DNA of 64,000 nt from Dermatophilaceae bacterium Sec6.4 (GCA_039636865.1 CP144172.1:2170001-2234000), one strand, 5' to 3'. Numbered from the stretch's first letter, positions 16,708 to 25,817 are shown. Notes: a model not told the origin generated them from the sequence alone. Made by a program: numbers and translations.

Positions 16708-19700
16708 ATGGGAATGCGCAGTACGACCGACCTGGCCGACCCGCAGTTACTCCAGCCGCAGTTACTCCAGGAGGCCTTGGCTCAGCGGGTCGACGGGGAG
16801 GTGCGGTTCGACACGGGGACGCTCGCGGCGTACTCCACCGATGCCTCGAACTACCGGCAGATCCCGATCGCCGTCGTGATTCCGCGCAGCGTGGAGGCGG
16901 GAGTTGATGCCATCGCCGTCTGCCGCGAGCATGACGTGCCGGTCGCTTCCCGCGGCGGCGGCACCAGTCTGGCCGGGCAGGCGACCAATGCTGCGGTGAT
17001 GATCGACTGGGCGAAGTATTGCCACCGGCTGATCAGCGTGGATGCCGACGCGCGCACCTGTGTGGTCGAGCCGGGGATCGTGCTGGACGTGCTCAACGAA
17101 CAGCTTCGGGAGTACGGCCTGGGCTACGGCCCCAGACCGGCGACGCACCCCAACTGCACCCTCGGCGGAATGATCGGCAACAACTCCTGCGGCGCGACGG
17201 CGCAGCGCACCGGGAAAGTTGTCGACAACATCGCTCGGCTGGAGGTGCTGCTCTACGACGGCACCCGCTTCTGGTGCGGCGAGACCACTGACGAGGAATA
17301 CGTCGACATCGAGAGGCACGGCGACCGTCGCGCCCACGTCTACCGTCAGTTGCGCGCGCTGCGCGACGACCATGCCGACCAGATACGCGAGCGCTACCCG
17401 CACATCCCGCGTCGAGTGTCCGGTTACAACCTGGACTCGCTGCTGCCGGAATTCGACTTCGACGTCGCGGGGCTGCTGGTGGGTTCGGAATCCACCCTGG
17501 TCACCGTGCTGCGGGCGGAGCTGGAGTTACTGCCCATCGTGAAGCATCGCTCGCTGGTGGTCCTCGGCTACGACACGATCGCCGATGCGGCTGACGCGGT
17601 GCCCGACATCGTGTCGCATGACCCGATTGCGCTGGAGGGATTCGGGGATCGGCTGGTCAAGGATGAGCAACTGCAGCACCTCAACGCCGGCGGGTTGGCA
17701 CAACTGCCGGACGGCAGCGGCTACCTGATGGTGCAGTTCGGGGGCGACACCGCGCAGGAGGCCGACCAGGCCGCGCATGCCGTGGTGGAGGCGTTGGGCA
17801 GGTCGGCCGACGACGCGAATGTGGTGTTCATGGACACGGCCGAGCACGCCGATCAGCTGTGGGAGGCGCGCGAGTCCGGCCTCGGTGCGGCAGCGCACGT
17901 GCCTGATCACCCGTCCACCTGGCCCGGCTGGGAGGACGCCGCCGTCGACCCCAGCCGACTGGGGGACTATCTGCGCGAGTTGGAGCAGCTGTTCGAGGAT
18001 TTCGGGTATGCCGACGACACTGCGCCCAGCCTCTACGGTCACTTCGGCCAGGGCTGCGTGCATACCCGCATCCCCTTCGATCTACGCAGCGCCGAGGGGA
18101 TTGCCGACATGCGCCGGTTCGCGGGGCAAGCCGCTGAGCTGGTGGTCAAGTACAACGGGTCGCTGTCAGGCGAACACGGCGACGGCCAGGCCCGCGGTGA
18201 GTTGCTGACCACGATGTTCGGGCAGGACATCGTCGATGCCTTTGGGCAGCTCAAGGCGATCTTCGACTCCACCAACCGGATGAACCCTGGCAAGGTCGTG
18301 GATCCCAACCCGCTGGATCAGCAACTGCGTCTCGGTGCCGAGTGGGCGCCGACCTACAACGGCGAGCTGTACTTCTCCTACGTCAACGACGGCGGCTCGT
18401 TCGTGAACGCTGCGACCCGTTGTGTCGGCGTCGGCAAGTGCCGCCAGCACACCCATGAGGGCGGGTCGGTGATGTGCCCGTCGTACCAGGTCACCGGGGA
18501 GGAGCAGGACGCAACGCGCGGCCGCGCACGACTGCTTTTCGAGATGCTGAACGGCCACCCCGACTCACCGATCACCGACGGGTGGCGTTCGACCGAGGTC
18601 CGCGACGCGCTCGATCTGTGCCTGTCGTGCAAGGGCTGCAAGAGCGACTGCCCGGTTGATGTCGACATGGCAACCTACAAGGCGGAGTTCCTCGCCCACC
18701 ATTACGAGGGCAGGTTACGTCCACGCTCGCACTACGCACTCGGTTGGCTGCCGCTGCTGTCCGCCGGAGTGACCCGCGGCCGGCTGTCGAAAATCGTCAA
18801 TGCGCTGGCGCATGCGCCGCTCCTTCCGGGTCTCGCGACCCGGGCAGCCGGTCTGGAGCCACGGGAGATCCCGCTCTTCGCAGACGAAACACTGCAGCAG
18901 TGGTGGCTGCGCCGCGGGGGGTCGCGCCCCGGATCACTGGGGCGGGTGCTGCTGTGGCCGGACACCTTTACCAACGATTTCCATCCGCACGTCGGGCAGG
19001 CTGCGGTCGCGGTGCTGGAGGATGCCGGCTGGGAGGTCGTGATACCCACCGAGCCGCTGTGCTGTGGGTTGACCTGGATCTCGACCGGCCAACTCGACAT
19101 GGCCAAGAAGGTGCTGCGGCGCACTGCCGCACAACTGGCGGACCACGTGCGGGCCGGTGGGTTGGTGGTGGGCCTGGAACCCAGCTGTACCGCAGTCTTC
19201 CGCTCGGATGCACCCGATCTGCTGCCGGAGGATCTCGACATCGCGCGGCTGCACGACCAGACGGTCACTCTGGCCGAGCTGCTCACCGAGCACACTCCGG
19301 GCTGGTCACCGCCCCGGCTGGACGACGTACACACCATCACCCAGGTCCACTGTCACCAGCATGCCGTGCTGGACGACTGGGCTGCCGACGAGAAATTGTT
19401 GTCCGATGCGGGCGCCACGCGGGAGCGGTTGGATTCCGGCTGCTGCGGGTTGGCGGGCAACTTCGGCTTTGAAGCGGGCCACCTGGAAGTCAGCGTGGCG
19501 TGCGCGGAGAGTGTTCTTCTACCCGCGCTACGCAAGGCCGACCCGGCCGCGGTCGTGCTTGCTGACGGGTTCAGCTGCCGCACCCAGATCCATGAGCTCG
19601 ACAGTGGCGGCCGGGAGGGTTTGCATCTGGCCGAGTTGCTGCATCGGGCTCAGCTCGGACAGCTCACCGGCGGGACCAGCACAGACCTGGAGCAGGGGGA

Positions 19701-19842
19701 TCGCCCCCGTCTGCCGGGTAAGGCCGCACAGATGGTCGCTCTGGCGGGTGTCGCAGCAGTAGCAGTCGCAGGTGCCTGGTCGTCGGTCGTCGCGGGGCGG
19801 CGGTGCCTCAAAGCGGCCATCGACGTGGGTCGCGGGTGGTAG
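16708..19842 (+). CDS. FAD-linked oxidase fused to Fe-S reductase (D-lactate/2-hydroxyacid dehydrogenase type)
   Basis: A 1044-residue fusion. The N-terminal half is a PCMH-type FAD domain (PVASRGGGTSLAGQATNAAV, GGMIGNNSCGATA) with the GlcD/Dld-type cap ending in LSGEHGDGQARGELL. It is followed by two 4Fe-4S clusters (CVGVGKCRQH...MCPSY near 572; CLSCKGCKSDCPVD near 638) and a CCG-type domain (PLCCGLTW, HCHQHAVL, SGCCGLAGNFG) as in GlpC/heterodisulfide-reductase subunits. Such proteins oxidise D-2-hydroxyacids and pass electrons to quinone. The last about 25 residues form a hydrophobic segment that could anchor it to the membrane. AAAGGA precedes the ATG. Operator site 2 lies 35-48 bases upstream. 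Confidence 0.9.
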   Translation: MGMRSTTDLADPQLLQPQLLQEALAQRVDGEVRFDTGTLAAYSTDASNYRQIPIAVVIPRSVEAGVDAIAVCREHDVPVASRGGGTSLAGQATNAAVMIDWAKYCHRLISVDADARTCVVEPGIVLDVLNEQLREYGLGYGPRPATHPNCTLGGMIGNNSCGATAQRTGKVVDNIARLEVLLYDGTRFWCGETTDEEYVDIERHGDRRAHVYRQLRALRDDHADQIRERYPHIPRRVSGYNLDSLLPEFDFDVAGLLVGSESTLVTVLRAELELLPIVKHRSLVVLGYDTIADAADAVPDIVSHDPIALEGFGDRLVKDEQLQHLNAGGLAQLPDGSGYLMVQFGGDTAQEADQAAHAVVEALGRSADDANVVFMDTAEHADQLWEARESGLGAAAHVPDHPSTWPGWEDAAVDPSRLGDYLRELEQLFEDFGYADDTAPSLYGHFGQGCVHTRIPFDLRSAEGIADMRRFAGQAAELVVKYNGSLSGEHGDGQARGELLTTMFGQDIVDAFGQLKAIFDSTNRMNPGKVVDPNPLDQQLRLGAEWAPTYNGELYFSYVNDGGSFVNAATRCVGVGKCRQHTHEGGSVMCPSYQVTGEEQDATRGRARLLFEMLNGHPDSPITDGWRSTEVRDALDLCLSCKGCKSDCPVDVDMATYKAEFLAHHYEGRLRPRSHYALGWLPLLSAGVTRGRLSKIVNALAHAPLLPGLATRAAGLEPREIPLFADETLQQWWLRRGGSRPGSLGRVLLWPDTFTNDFHPHVGQAAVAVLEDAGWEVVIPTEPLCCGLTWISTGQLDMAKKVLRRTAAQLADHVRAGGLVVGLEPSCTAVFRSDAPDLLPEDLDIARLHDQTVTLAELLTEHTPGWSPPRLDDVHTITQVHCHQHAVLDDWAADEKLLSDAGATRERLDSGCCGLAGNFGFEAGHLEVSVACAESVLLPALRKADPAAVVLADGFSCRTQIHELDSGGREGLHLAELLHRAQLGQLTGGTSTDLEQGDRPRLPGKAAQMVALAGVAAVAVAGAWSSVVAGRRCLKAAIDVGRGW

Positions 19843-19884
19843 CCGGCTGCAGAAATTGGCAATGAAGTCGATAGCCGCTAAAAT

Positions 19885-19898
19885 TTGCAGTAAAGCAA
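19885..19898 (+). promoter_or_regulatory. island operator site 3 (TTGCAGTAAAGCAA)
   Basis: TTGC/GCAA inverted repeat in the 146-base gap before the SDR-GH15 pair, 91-104 bases upstream of the SDR start. TTGCAG could double as a -35 element with a weak TAGTGC -10 sixteen bases on. Confidence 0.65.
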
Positions 19899-19988
19899 TA
19901 GTTGCGTAGTGCTGCAGAGGGTGTCTCAATCCTGTGCCGCGGTCCATTCGGACGGCACACGCACCACGTCCCGACCTAGGAGAAGTAG

Positions 19989-21002
19989 ATGACTGACACC
20001 GGTAACCGTCCCATCGTCGTAATCACCGGAGGCAGTGCGGGGGTGGGTCGAGCCACCGTCCGCGAGTTCGCAGGTGCGGGGTACAACGTAGCGATCCTGG
20101 CTCGTGGTGCTGCGGGGCTGGCAGGGGCCGCAAAAGATGTCGAAGCCGCGGGTGGAAAGTCGTTCACCGTCGAGTGCGATGTCGCCGACCATGAGGCGGT
20201 GGATGCAGCGACGGATCGGGTCGAGTCGGAGTTCGGGCCGATCGACGTGTGGGTCAATGTGGCGTTCGTCGGCTCGCTCGCGTTCTTCTGGGACACCGAG
20301 CCGCAGGAGTACGAGCGGATGACTCAGGTGACGTATTTCGGTCAGGTCAACGGGGTGCGCTCGGCGTTGCGGGTGATGCGCCCACGGGATCGTGGGGCGA
20401 TCGTGAACGTGTCCTCGGCGATGGCCTACCGCTCGATTCCGTTGCAGTCGGCGTATTGCGGCGCGAAGCATGCGATCAAGGGGATGACCGAGTCGGTGAT
20501 CACGGAGTTGAAGGCGACCGGAAGCAATGTGACGATCGGGTTGGTGACGTTGCCGGGGGTCAATACAACGCAGTTCAACTGGAACCTGAACAAGATGGGC
20601 AATCACCCGCGGCCGGTACCGCCGATTGTGCAACCGGAGGTGTGCGCGAGCGCGATTCGCTTCTCGGCCGAGCACCCACGCCGGAATATGTGGGTAGGCA
20701 TCTCCACGGCCTACACGGTCATGGGTAACCGGGTTGCCCCGGCGTTCGTGGACTGGTACCTCGGCAAGACCGGGGTGAAATCCCAGCAGGTGAAGAAGGA
20801 CTACCCGCGCTGGGGTTCCAATGTGTTCGAGCCCCAGGACACCGAGCACGACCGCGGCGCACGGGGCGAGTTCAACTCCAAGGCCGTGATCCACGACCCG
20901 GTCTCGTTCGTCGCCAAGAACCGCCTTGCGACGCTCGCCGGTGCCACGGCAGCGGTTGCCGCGGGTGTCGCGACCATCGCACGCCGCGCCGGCCGGTCCT
21001 GA
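19989..21002 (+). CDS. short-chain dehydrogenase/reductase with C-terminal extension
   Basis: A 337-residue SDR. It has the nucleotide-binding VVITGGSAGVGRATVREF (GxxxGxG), VSSAMAY (catalytic Ser) and SAYCGAKHA (Tyr156, Lys160). The usual Asn-Asn-Ala-Gly is changed to VNVAFVG, a deviation seen in some SDR subgroups. Beyond the roughly 250-residue core is an extension of about 85 residues ending in a hydrophobic Ala/Val-rich segment and RRAGRS, which may attach it to the membrane. AGGAG precedes the ATG. It shares one base with the GH15 gene (TGATG), so the two are co-translated; this SDR-GH15 pairing recurs in stress-tolerant bacteria. Substrate unknown. Confidence 0.88.
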   Translation: MTDTGNRPIVVITGGSAGVGRATVREFAGAGYNVAILARGAAGLAGAAKDVEAAGGKSFTVECDVADHEAVDAATDRVESEFGPIDVWVNVAFVGSLAFFWDTEPQEYERMTQVTYFGQVNGVRSALRVMRPRDRGAIVNVSSAMAYRSIPLQSAYCGAKHAIKGMTESVITELKATGSNVTIGLVTLPGVNTTQFNWNLNKMGNHPRPVPPIVQPEVCASAIRFSAEHPRRNMWVGISTAYTVMGNRVAPAFVDWYLGKTGVKSQQVKKDYPRWGSNVFEPQDTEHDRGARGEFNSKAVIHDPVSFVAKNRLATLAGATAAVAAGVATIARRAGRS

Positions 21003-22795
21003 TGGGTGATCGGCTGGTCCGTGACGCGGACGGGTACGCGCCGATCGGTGAGTACGCCGTGTTGGGCGACGGGCGTGGGGTGGCGTTGCTGGCATCCGAT
21101 GGTTCGATCGACTGGTGGGCCGTACCCCGGCTGGACTCCACGCCGCCGGTAGCGGCATTGCTGGACCCTGAGCGTGGTGGTCGAATCCGGTTGTGTCCCA
21201 GCGACCCTGACGCGACGTATGAGTGGCGTTACCTGCCACACACCAACCTTGTCGAAACCACGTGGAGTACCGACTCCGGCCGGGTCCGGGTGACCGACTC
21301 GCTGAATTCCGGACGCGCGGGGGCGCTGCCGTGGGGTGAGTTGGGGCGCCGCATCGAGGGGCTGCAAGGCAGTGTCGAGATGACGCTGCTGGTCCAGCCC
21401 GGCGACGGCATGCGCGAGTGGGAGCCCTGGGTCAAGGATGACGATCGCGGCCCGATCATGCACGCGGGAGCGCTGATCATGGGCGTACGCGCCAGTGAGC
21501 AGATCGCTCTGCGGGTCTCGCATGCTCAAGTCGACGCCGCCTTTGAGGTGGCTGCGGGTGAGCGCCGCGTGGTCGGCGTGGTCGCAGCCGACGGCGATCC
21601 GCTCTTCATGTGCGACATCGATGCCATCGACCATCGGATCGACGTCAGTGCCGACGCGTGGCGTGAATGGGCCACCTCGGTGCAGTGGGAGGGCGCAGGG
21701 CGCGAGCAGATCGTCCGCAGTGCGCTGGCCTTGAAGACCCTCGTCATCGCCGAGACCGGCGCTGTCGCCGCAGCCGCGACGACCTCACTCCCGGAAAGCA
21801 TCGGCGGCCCCAAGAACTGGGACTACCGCTACTCCTGGATCCGCGATGCGGCGTTCACCATCGACTCCCTCTCGCTGCTGGGACTGCAGGAAGAAGTGCA
21901 CGCTGCTGTGGCCTGGCTGCTGAACGCAATTCACGACAACGGGCCCGACGTACACGTGATGTACACGTTGAGCGGCGGTGAGCCGGCCGGTGTTCGAAAA
22001 CCGGACCTGCCGGGATATCAACACAGCCTGCCGGTGCAACTCGGCAACAGCGCCTCGGGTCAGACCCAGCTCGGCGTGTACGGAGACTTGTTCGGCACGG
22101 TCGCGAAATGGGTCTTCGACGGGCATGTGCTCGACGTGGGGTCCAATCGCGAGTTGGCCGACCTCGCCGACCGGTGCGCGGACGAATGGCGACACGCGGA
22201 TGCCGGTATCTGGGAACTACACACGAACCGCCAGTACACCTCGTCCAAGATGAACTGCTGGCGCGCGCTGGATTCCGCCGCGAAACTCGCCGAAGCCGGC
22301 CACCTCATCGGGTCCGGCATCCGGTGGCGCGATGAAGCCGACGTCATCAAGGACTGGGTCAACGAGAACTGCTGGTCAGCTGAGAAACAGGCCTACACCT
22401 TCTATGCGGGTAGTGAAGAACTGGACGCGTCGGTGTTGTTGGGCGCTCAGATCGGCTTCGACAGCGGTCACCGGATGTCCAGCACCATCGACGCGCTCAG
22501 CGCCGAATTGGGCGCCGGGCCGATGCTCTACCGGTACACCGGGGCGCACCGGGAGGAGGGGACGTTCACTGCCTGCGGTTTCTGGCGGGTGCACGCCCTG
22601 GCCATGGTCGGTCGGGCCGACGAGGCGGAACACCTACTCGACGAGATGATGACCGTCGCCGGGCCGCTCGGTCTGATGTCCGAAATGTGCGACCCCGGCA
22701 CGCATGAGCAACTCGGCAACCTGCCGCAGGCTCTCAGCCACCTCAGCCACGTCGAAGCGACTGCCGCGGTTCGAGCGGCAGCAGCAGCAAAATAA
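21002..22795 (+). CDS. glycoside hydrolase family 15 protein
   Basis: A 597-residue GH15 (glucoamylase/trehalase-like) enzyme. The N-terminal super-sandwich domain carries YAPIGEYAVLGDGRGVALLA and DGSIDWWAVPRLDS. The (alpha/alpha)6 barrel has GGPKNWDYRYSWIRDAAFTI with the acid/base region, and TGAHREEGTFTACGFW contains the second catalytic Glu. No signal peptide, so it acts in the cytosol, perhaps on trehalose or a short alpha-glucan. Its coupling to the SDR and its place in the operator-bearing island suggest a role in stress or compatible-solute metabolism rather than in starch use. Confidence 0.88.
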   Translation: MGDRLVRDADGYAPIGEYAVLGDGRGVALLASDGSIDWWAVPRLDSTPPVAALLDPERGGRIRLCPSDPDATYEWRYLPHTNLVETTWSTDSGRVRVTDSLNSGRAGALPWGELGRRIEGLQGSVEMTLLVQPGDGMREWEPWVKDDDRGPIMHAGALIMGVRASEQIALRVSHAQVDAAFEVAAGERRVVGVVAADGDPLFMCDIDAIDHRIDVSADAWREWATSVQWEGAGREQIVRSALALKTLVIAETGAVAAAATTSLPESIGGPKNWDYRYSWIRDAAFTIDSLSLLGLQEEVHAAVAWLLNAIHDNGPDVHVMYTLSGGEPAGVRKPDLPGYQHSLPVQLGNSASGQTQLGVYGDLFGTVAKWVFDGHVLDVGSNRELADLADRCADEWRHADAGIWELHTNRQYTSSKMNCWRALDSAAKLAEAGHLIGSGIRWRDEADVIKDWVNENCWSAEKQAYTFYAGSEELDASVLLGAQIGFDSGHRMSSTIDALSAELGAGPMLYRYTGAHREEGTFTACGFWRVHALAMVGRADEAEHLLDEMMTVAGPLGLMSEMCDPGTHEQLGNLPQALSHLSHVEATAAVRAAAAAK

Positions 22796-22839
22796 CTGGT
22801 GCAGCGATATGACAGCAGCTCATAGCGGAAGGTATTTAC

Positions 22840-23295
22840 ATGCAGCACAGAGCAATTGAAATCGGTCGAGCAGTCTGGGGTGCCGGCCTGCTGGTGGCCC
22901 CTTCGGCGACTCTCAGCACGTTCCAGGGTCTGCAGGTCGACACCAAAAGCACTGTCGTCACCCGGATACTGGGCGCCCGGCAACTCGCCCAGGCGGGCCT
23001 GTCCGGGGTTGCGCCCAGCCCGGAGGTTCTCGCGATGGGCGTGTGGGTCGACGTGGCGCATGCCGCGACAGCATTCGGGCTGGCGATTGCTGATCGCTCG
23101 CGCGCGCGTGCCGGGATCATCGACGGTGTCGTGGCCCTCGGCTGGGCCGGTATGGGATATCGCGATCTGCTGCACGACAAGGCCACCCCACCGAGTCACG
23201 ACCGCTATCGCGACCAGCTGGCCCGCGCGGTGCTCGAGCTCGCGCCTGGTGGCGGACCACTACTGCGTATCAGTCAGCGCGCCCGACACGCATGA
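22840..23295 (+). CDS. small membrane protein, DUF4267-like
   Basis: A 151-residue protein with three or four moderately hydrophobic segments and the pattern RILGARQLAQAGLSG...WVDVAHAATAFGLAIAD. It resembles small actinobacterial membrane proteins of the DUF4267 type, though I cannot confirm the family. GGAAGG precedes the ATG. A weak version of the island repeat (CTGTCATATCGCTG on the minus strand, 22803-22816) lies about 25 bases upstream; this is too degenerate to call an operator. Function unknown. Confidence 0.6.
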   Translation: MQHRAIEIGRAVWGAGLLVAPSATLSTFQGLQVDTKSTVVTRILGARQLAQAGLSGVAPSPEVLAMGVWVDVAHAATAFGLAIADRSRARAGIIDGVVALGWAGMGYRDLLHDKATPPSHDRYRDQLARAVLELAPGGGPLLRISQRARHA

Positions 23296-23330
23296 GTGCG
23301 GGTGGCGGCTTAGTGATCGAGGCTCTACAG

Positions 23331-23344
23331 TTGTCATATGACAA
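23331..23344 (+). promoter_or_regulatory. island operator site 4, inside a 34-bp perfect palindrome containing a start codon
   Basis: The core TTGTCATATGACAA is the most symmetric form of the island repeat. Perfect symmetry extends over 23321-23354 (34 bp). The ATG of the downstream gene is at 23338-23340, inside the core. A -10-like TACAGT (23326-23331) lies exactly six bases before the ATG, as expected for a leaderless transcript. A bound repressor would cover both promoter and start codon. Confidence 0.75.
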
Positions 23345-23775
23345 CTGTAGAGCCCGATGAGAAAGTGACGGCCCGACCGAGCGCGATGGACGTGGACGGC
23401 CTGCGGCGTGCTCGTGCGGAACTGATGGGTGGACGTGGTCCCGGAGCCGATGACGAAGAGGTCGCGGCACACACCCGTAACCGTGTAGTGGTGGCCGGAA
23501 TGTCGGCCACCCGCCGGCTGGAGTTGGCCGCTCGGGATACGGCGCGCGCCCGAGGGGATGAATCGCAGCTGGCGGGTATTCTCCAGCGGGCGCACGTAGA
23601 ACGGACCCACCCGAAGCAGAGTCTCGGCTGGGACCACCCGGTCAGTGCACAGGCACCTGTCGGGTACGAACTTCGCCGACGACCGGCCGGCGGCCGCCCC
23701 GCACCAGGTAAGAAGCACGTTCTCCTCGGTGCGGTAGGACTGTTGATCGGGTGGGGACTGCGGCGCAGGTCCTGA
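23338..23775 (+). CDS. small basic protein with C-terminal membrane anchor, unknown function
   Basis: A 145-residue protein. Most of it is charged and helical (DVDGLRRARAELMG, TRRLELAARDTARARGD), ending in one hydrophobic segment HVLLGAVGLLIGWGL and a basic tail RRRS, so it is probably a tail-anchored membrane protein. No family recognised. There is no ribosome-binding site; the ATG sits within the operator palindrome, and translation is inferred to be leaderless. The first residues MTTVEP are dictated by the palindrome and should not be read as homology to the enolase-superfamily protein that begins MTTVEE. Confidence 0.65.
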   Translation: MTTVEPDEKVTARPSAMDVDGLRRARAELMGGRGPGADDEEVAAHTRNRVVVAGMSATRRLELAARDTARARGDESQLAGILQRAHVERTHPKQSLGWDHPVSAQAPVGYELRRRPAGGRPAPGKKHVLLGAVGLLIGWGLRRRS

Positions 23776-24167
23776 ACCAGCGCCCATTCAGGCGCTCGGT
23801 GGAGCCGCGTTGCCAAGGTGACCTGGCAAGGCCGCGGGTCAGCTCCGCAGATGGGCGCGGCCTTGGACGTTGAGGGCCTGCAAGATCGTTGCGGGCTCAC
23901 CCGCATCTCCGCCCGGCCAGTGAACGTCCCCATTTGCGGCTGACCGCGGCTGAGGGACGCTCGCATGCCCGCGCGATCGCTCGCACAACGTGGCCCGCCC
24001 AGGTGGGAGATCCGCGATCCGTACCGCACCCTCACGCTCATGCACCGACCCGAAGATAGTGGCTCCTTCCGGGAGATCTGTCCGCCCGTTGCTCGTTGCC
24101 ATCGGCGTCCGGTTGCGGATCTCGGGGGTTCTCCAGCGTGGGGGGCGTTTCAGCGCGTGCAATCCGC
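23776..24167. other. 390-base gap with a hairpin, no gene seen
   Basis: Contains a 10-bp perfect stem (CAAGGCCGCG at 23827-23836 with CGCGGCCTTG at 23856-23865, 19-base loop) that may end the preceding transcript, and a small inverted repeat TTGCCA/TGGCAA at 23810-23829. A minus-strand frame here has a protein-like tail (GEPATILQALNVQGRAHLRS), possibly the remnant of a lost gene. Nothing intact is seen. Confidence 0.5.
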
Positions 24168-25655
24168 TCAGATGCCAGCTGCGTTGGAGTAGTACTGCTG
24201 GTCTTCGCGCCACCCGCCCTGGCCCTGGCCGATGTCCTTGGTGTCGGCAACCAGCTCAATGGCTTTGACCCATTTGACCATCTTGAATCCGAGCTGGGTC
24301 TCCAGGCGGACCCTGATCGGCGCGCCGTGCTCCACCGGCAGCGGGACACCGTTCATCTCCATGGCGAGGATGCTCTGCGGGTTGGTCGCGATGTAGAGCG
24401 GGATCGACCCGTAGAAGTAGCCGTACCGTCCTTCGCCTTCGGTCAGTCCCTTGTCATCCCATGCGTAGAAGACGATGTGCTTGGCCTCGGCGGTCGGTTT
24501 GACCAGCTCCAGGACTCGCGCGATCGGCACACCCTCCCACTCTGCGACAGCACTCCACCCCTGGATGCACTGGTGCTTGGTGATCTGCTCACTGGTGCCG
24601 AGATCACGCAGCTGCGCCAGAGACAACGTCACGGGATTCTCGACCAGCCCACCAATCGGTAGCTGGTAATCCTCGAAACCGCCGGATGCCAGCTCGTTGT
24701 ACTCCTGCGACGGTGGGGGATAACCGTTGACGCGGTGGAAAGAGGAGATCTGATCTCGGGTGTAGTGCTCGCGAGAGGTGAAGGTGCGGGATATGCCGGC
24801 TTCGAACGGGTTGACCACCAGTCCCAGTGCCCGCTGGGTCGTGCGCGGTCGTCGGATGGAGAACATGGTGACCGCAATGTTGAAGAAGACGATGAAAAGC
24901 AGCGCGGCCAGTCCGATCCACAGGGCGAGGGTCTCGTTGTCGTGGCCGGCGAGGACTGCGTTGGTGAACTCGTGCGGCAGTCCGTGCACGATCACCATGA
25001 AGACGTGGATCGCGATAAATGCCGCGAACGAGCACAACCCCAGGAAATGCAGACTTCGGGCGCCTTGTTTGCCGCCGAAGATCTTGCCGTACCAGGGGAA
25101 GCGCGCCAGGACGGACGGCGACATCGCGGCGCCGGTTGCGATCTGCAGTGGTGAGAGCACGAAGATGACCAGAAAATAGGTGAGCTTCTGTGCCGGTTCG
25201 AAGGGTTGGCCAGGGATTTTGGCTGGGATCTTGAACTGCAGATAGGTCCCCACCGAACGGATCGAGTCCGGGATGATCGACCAGCTGGTCGGGATCAGAT
25301 AGTGCCAGTAACCGGTCGCGAAGACCATCACGACGTAGACGATGCCGGTCAGGATCCAGAACTGGATCGTCAGAAAATGCCAGTGCCGACCCAGCCCCAG
25401 TTGTTTGCGTCCCGGCAGCGCCACCACCGGTGACCAGGACTCCTCCTCATCCAGCGATGACCAGGGCTGACGGGAGTCGGCGCCAAAGGTCTTCTTGCTG
25501 AGCCGGAGCCATTCGTGCCCTGGTGCGCAGTCATCGCGCCAGTAGAACTTCGGGAACGCCGACAGCACCTCCAGACCGCTGCGGAACAACAGCACCATAA
25601 AGAAGATGTTCAGGAAGTGGGTGATCACCACCCACCAGGGGAAGAAGCTAGGCAT
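24168..25655 (-). CDS. cytochrome b561-type membrane domain fused to sulfite-oxidase-fold molybdopterin oxidoreductase
   Basis: A 495-residue fusion. The N-terminal about 310 residues have five or six helices with membrane-embedded His residues (LGRHWHFLTIQFW, HFLGLCSFAAFIAIHVFMVIVH), as in di-heme cytochrome b561/YedZ-like proteins. The C-terminal half is a YedY/sulfite-oxidase molybdopterin domain with the Mo-ligating Cys in ITKHQCIQGWSAVAEW, PIGGLVENP near its start and VKWVKAIELV near its end. It likely transfers electrons between the quinone pool and an unknown substrate; a sulfoxide- or peroxide-related role is one possibility. The start ATG is preceded by GGAGGG. Operator site 5 lies 27-40 bases upstream. 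Confidence 0.85.
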   Translation of the reverse strand: MPSFFPWWVVITHFLNIFFMVLLFRSGLEVLSAFPKFYWRDDCAPGHEWLRLSKKTFGADSRQPWSSLDEEESWSPVVALPGRKQLGLGRHWHFLTIQFWILTGIVYVVMVFATGYWHYLIPTSWSIIPDSIRSVGTYLQFKIPAKIPGQPFEPAQKLTYFLVIFVLSPLQIATGAAMSPSVLARFPWYGKIFGGKQGARSLHFLGLCSFAAFIAIHVFMVIVHGLPHEFTNAVLAGHDNETLALWIGLAALLFIVFFNIAVTMFSIRRPRTTQRALGLVVNPFEAGISRTFTSREHYTRDQISSFHRVNGYPPPSQEYNELASGGFEDYQLPIGGLVENPVTLSLAQLRDLGTSEQITKHQCIQGWSAVAEWEGVPIARVLELVKPTAEAKHIVFYAWDDKGLTEGEGRYGYFYGSIPLYIATNPQSILAMEMNGVPLPVEHGAPIRVRLETQLGFKMVKWVKAIELVADTKDIGQGQGGWREDQQYYSNAAGI

Positions 25656-25681
25656 CTGACGTTTGCCCTCCGTAGCAATAA

Positions 25682-25695
25682 TTGCAGTACAGCAA
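25682..25695 (-). promoter_or_regulatory. island operator site 5 (TTGCAGTACAGCAA)
   Basis: The core lies within a longer inverted repeat, 25677-25700, with 9-base arms AATAATTGC/GCAATTATT. It is located just upstream of the molybdopterin oxidoreductase start and about 180 bases from the divergent TPP-enzyme gene. Confidence 0.75.
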
Positions 25696-25817
25696 TTATT
25701 GTGCATTCGCGGAAGCGAGAACGCAAGATGCGCAGGAGGTTTGCAGCAGTGCACTCCCACATGACGGCGTTGTGGACGGCGAGTGCGTGGCGGAGCCGGC
25801 AGATTCGCGCTAACGTT

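Noticed and set aside
22803..22816. Twelfth copy of the island operator upstream of the 22840 gene
   Set aside because: Only 9 of 14 positions match site 4 and the second arm is missing.
23839..24213. Minus-strand frame of 124 codons with a plausible C-terminus
   Set aside because: Overlaps the end of the molybdopterin oxidoreductase, has no start signal and mostly shows Arg/Pro-rich random composition; kept only as a possible remnant.
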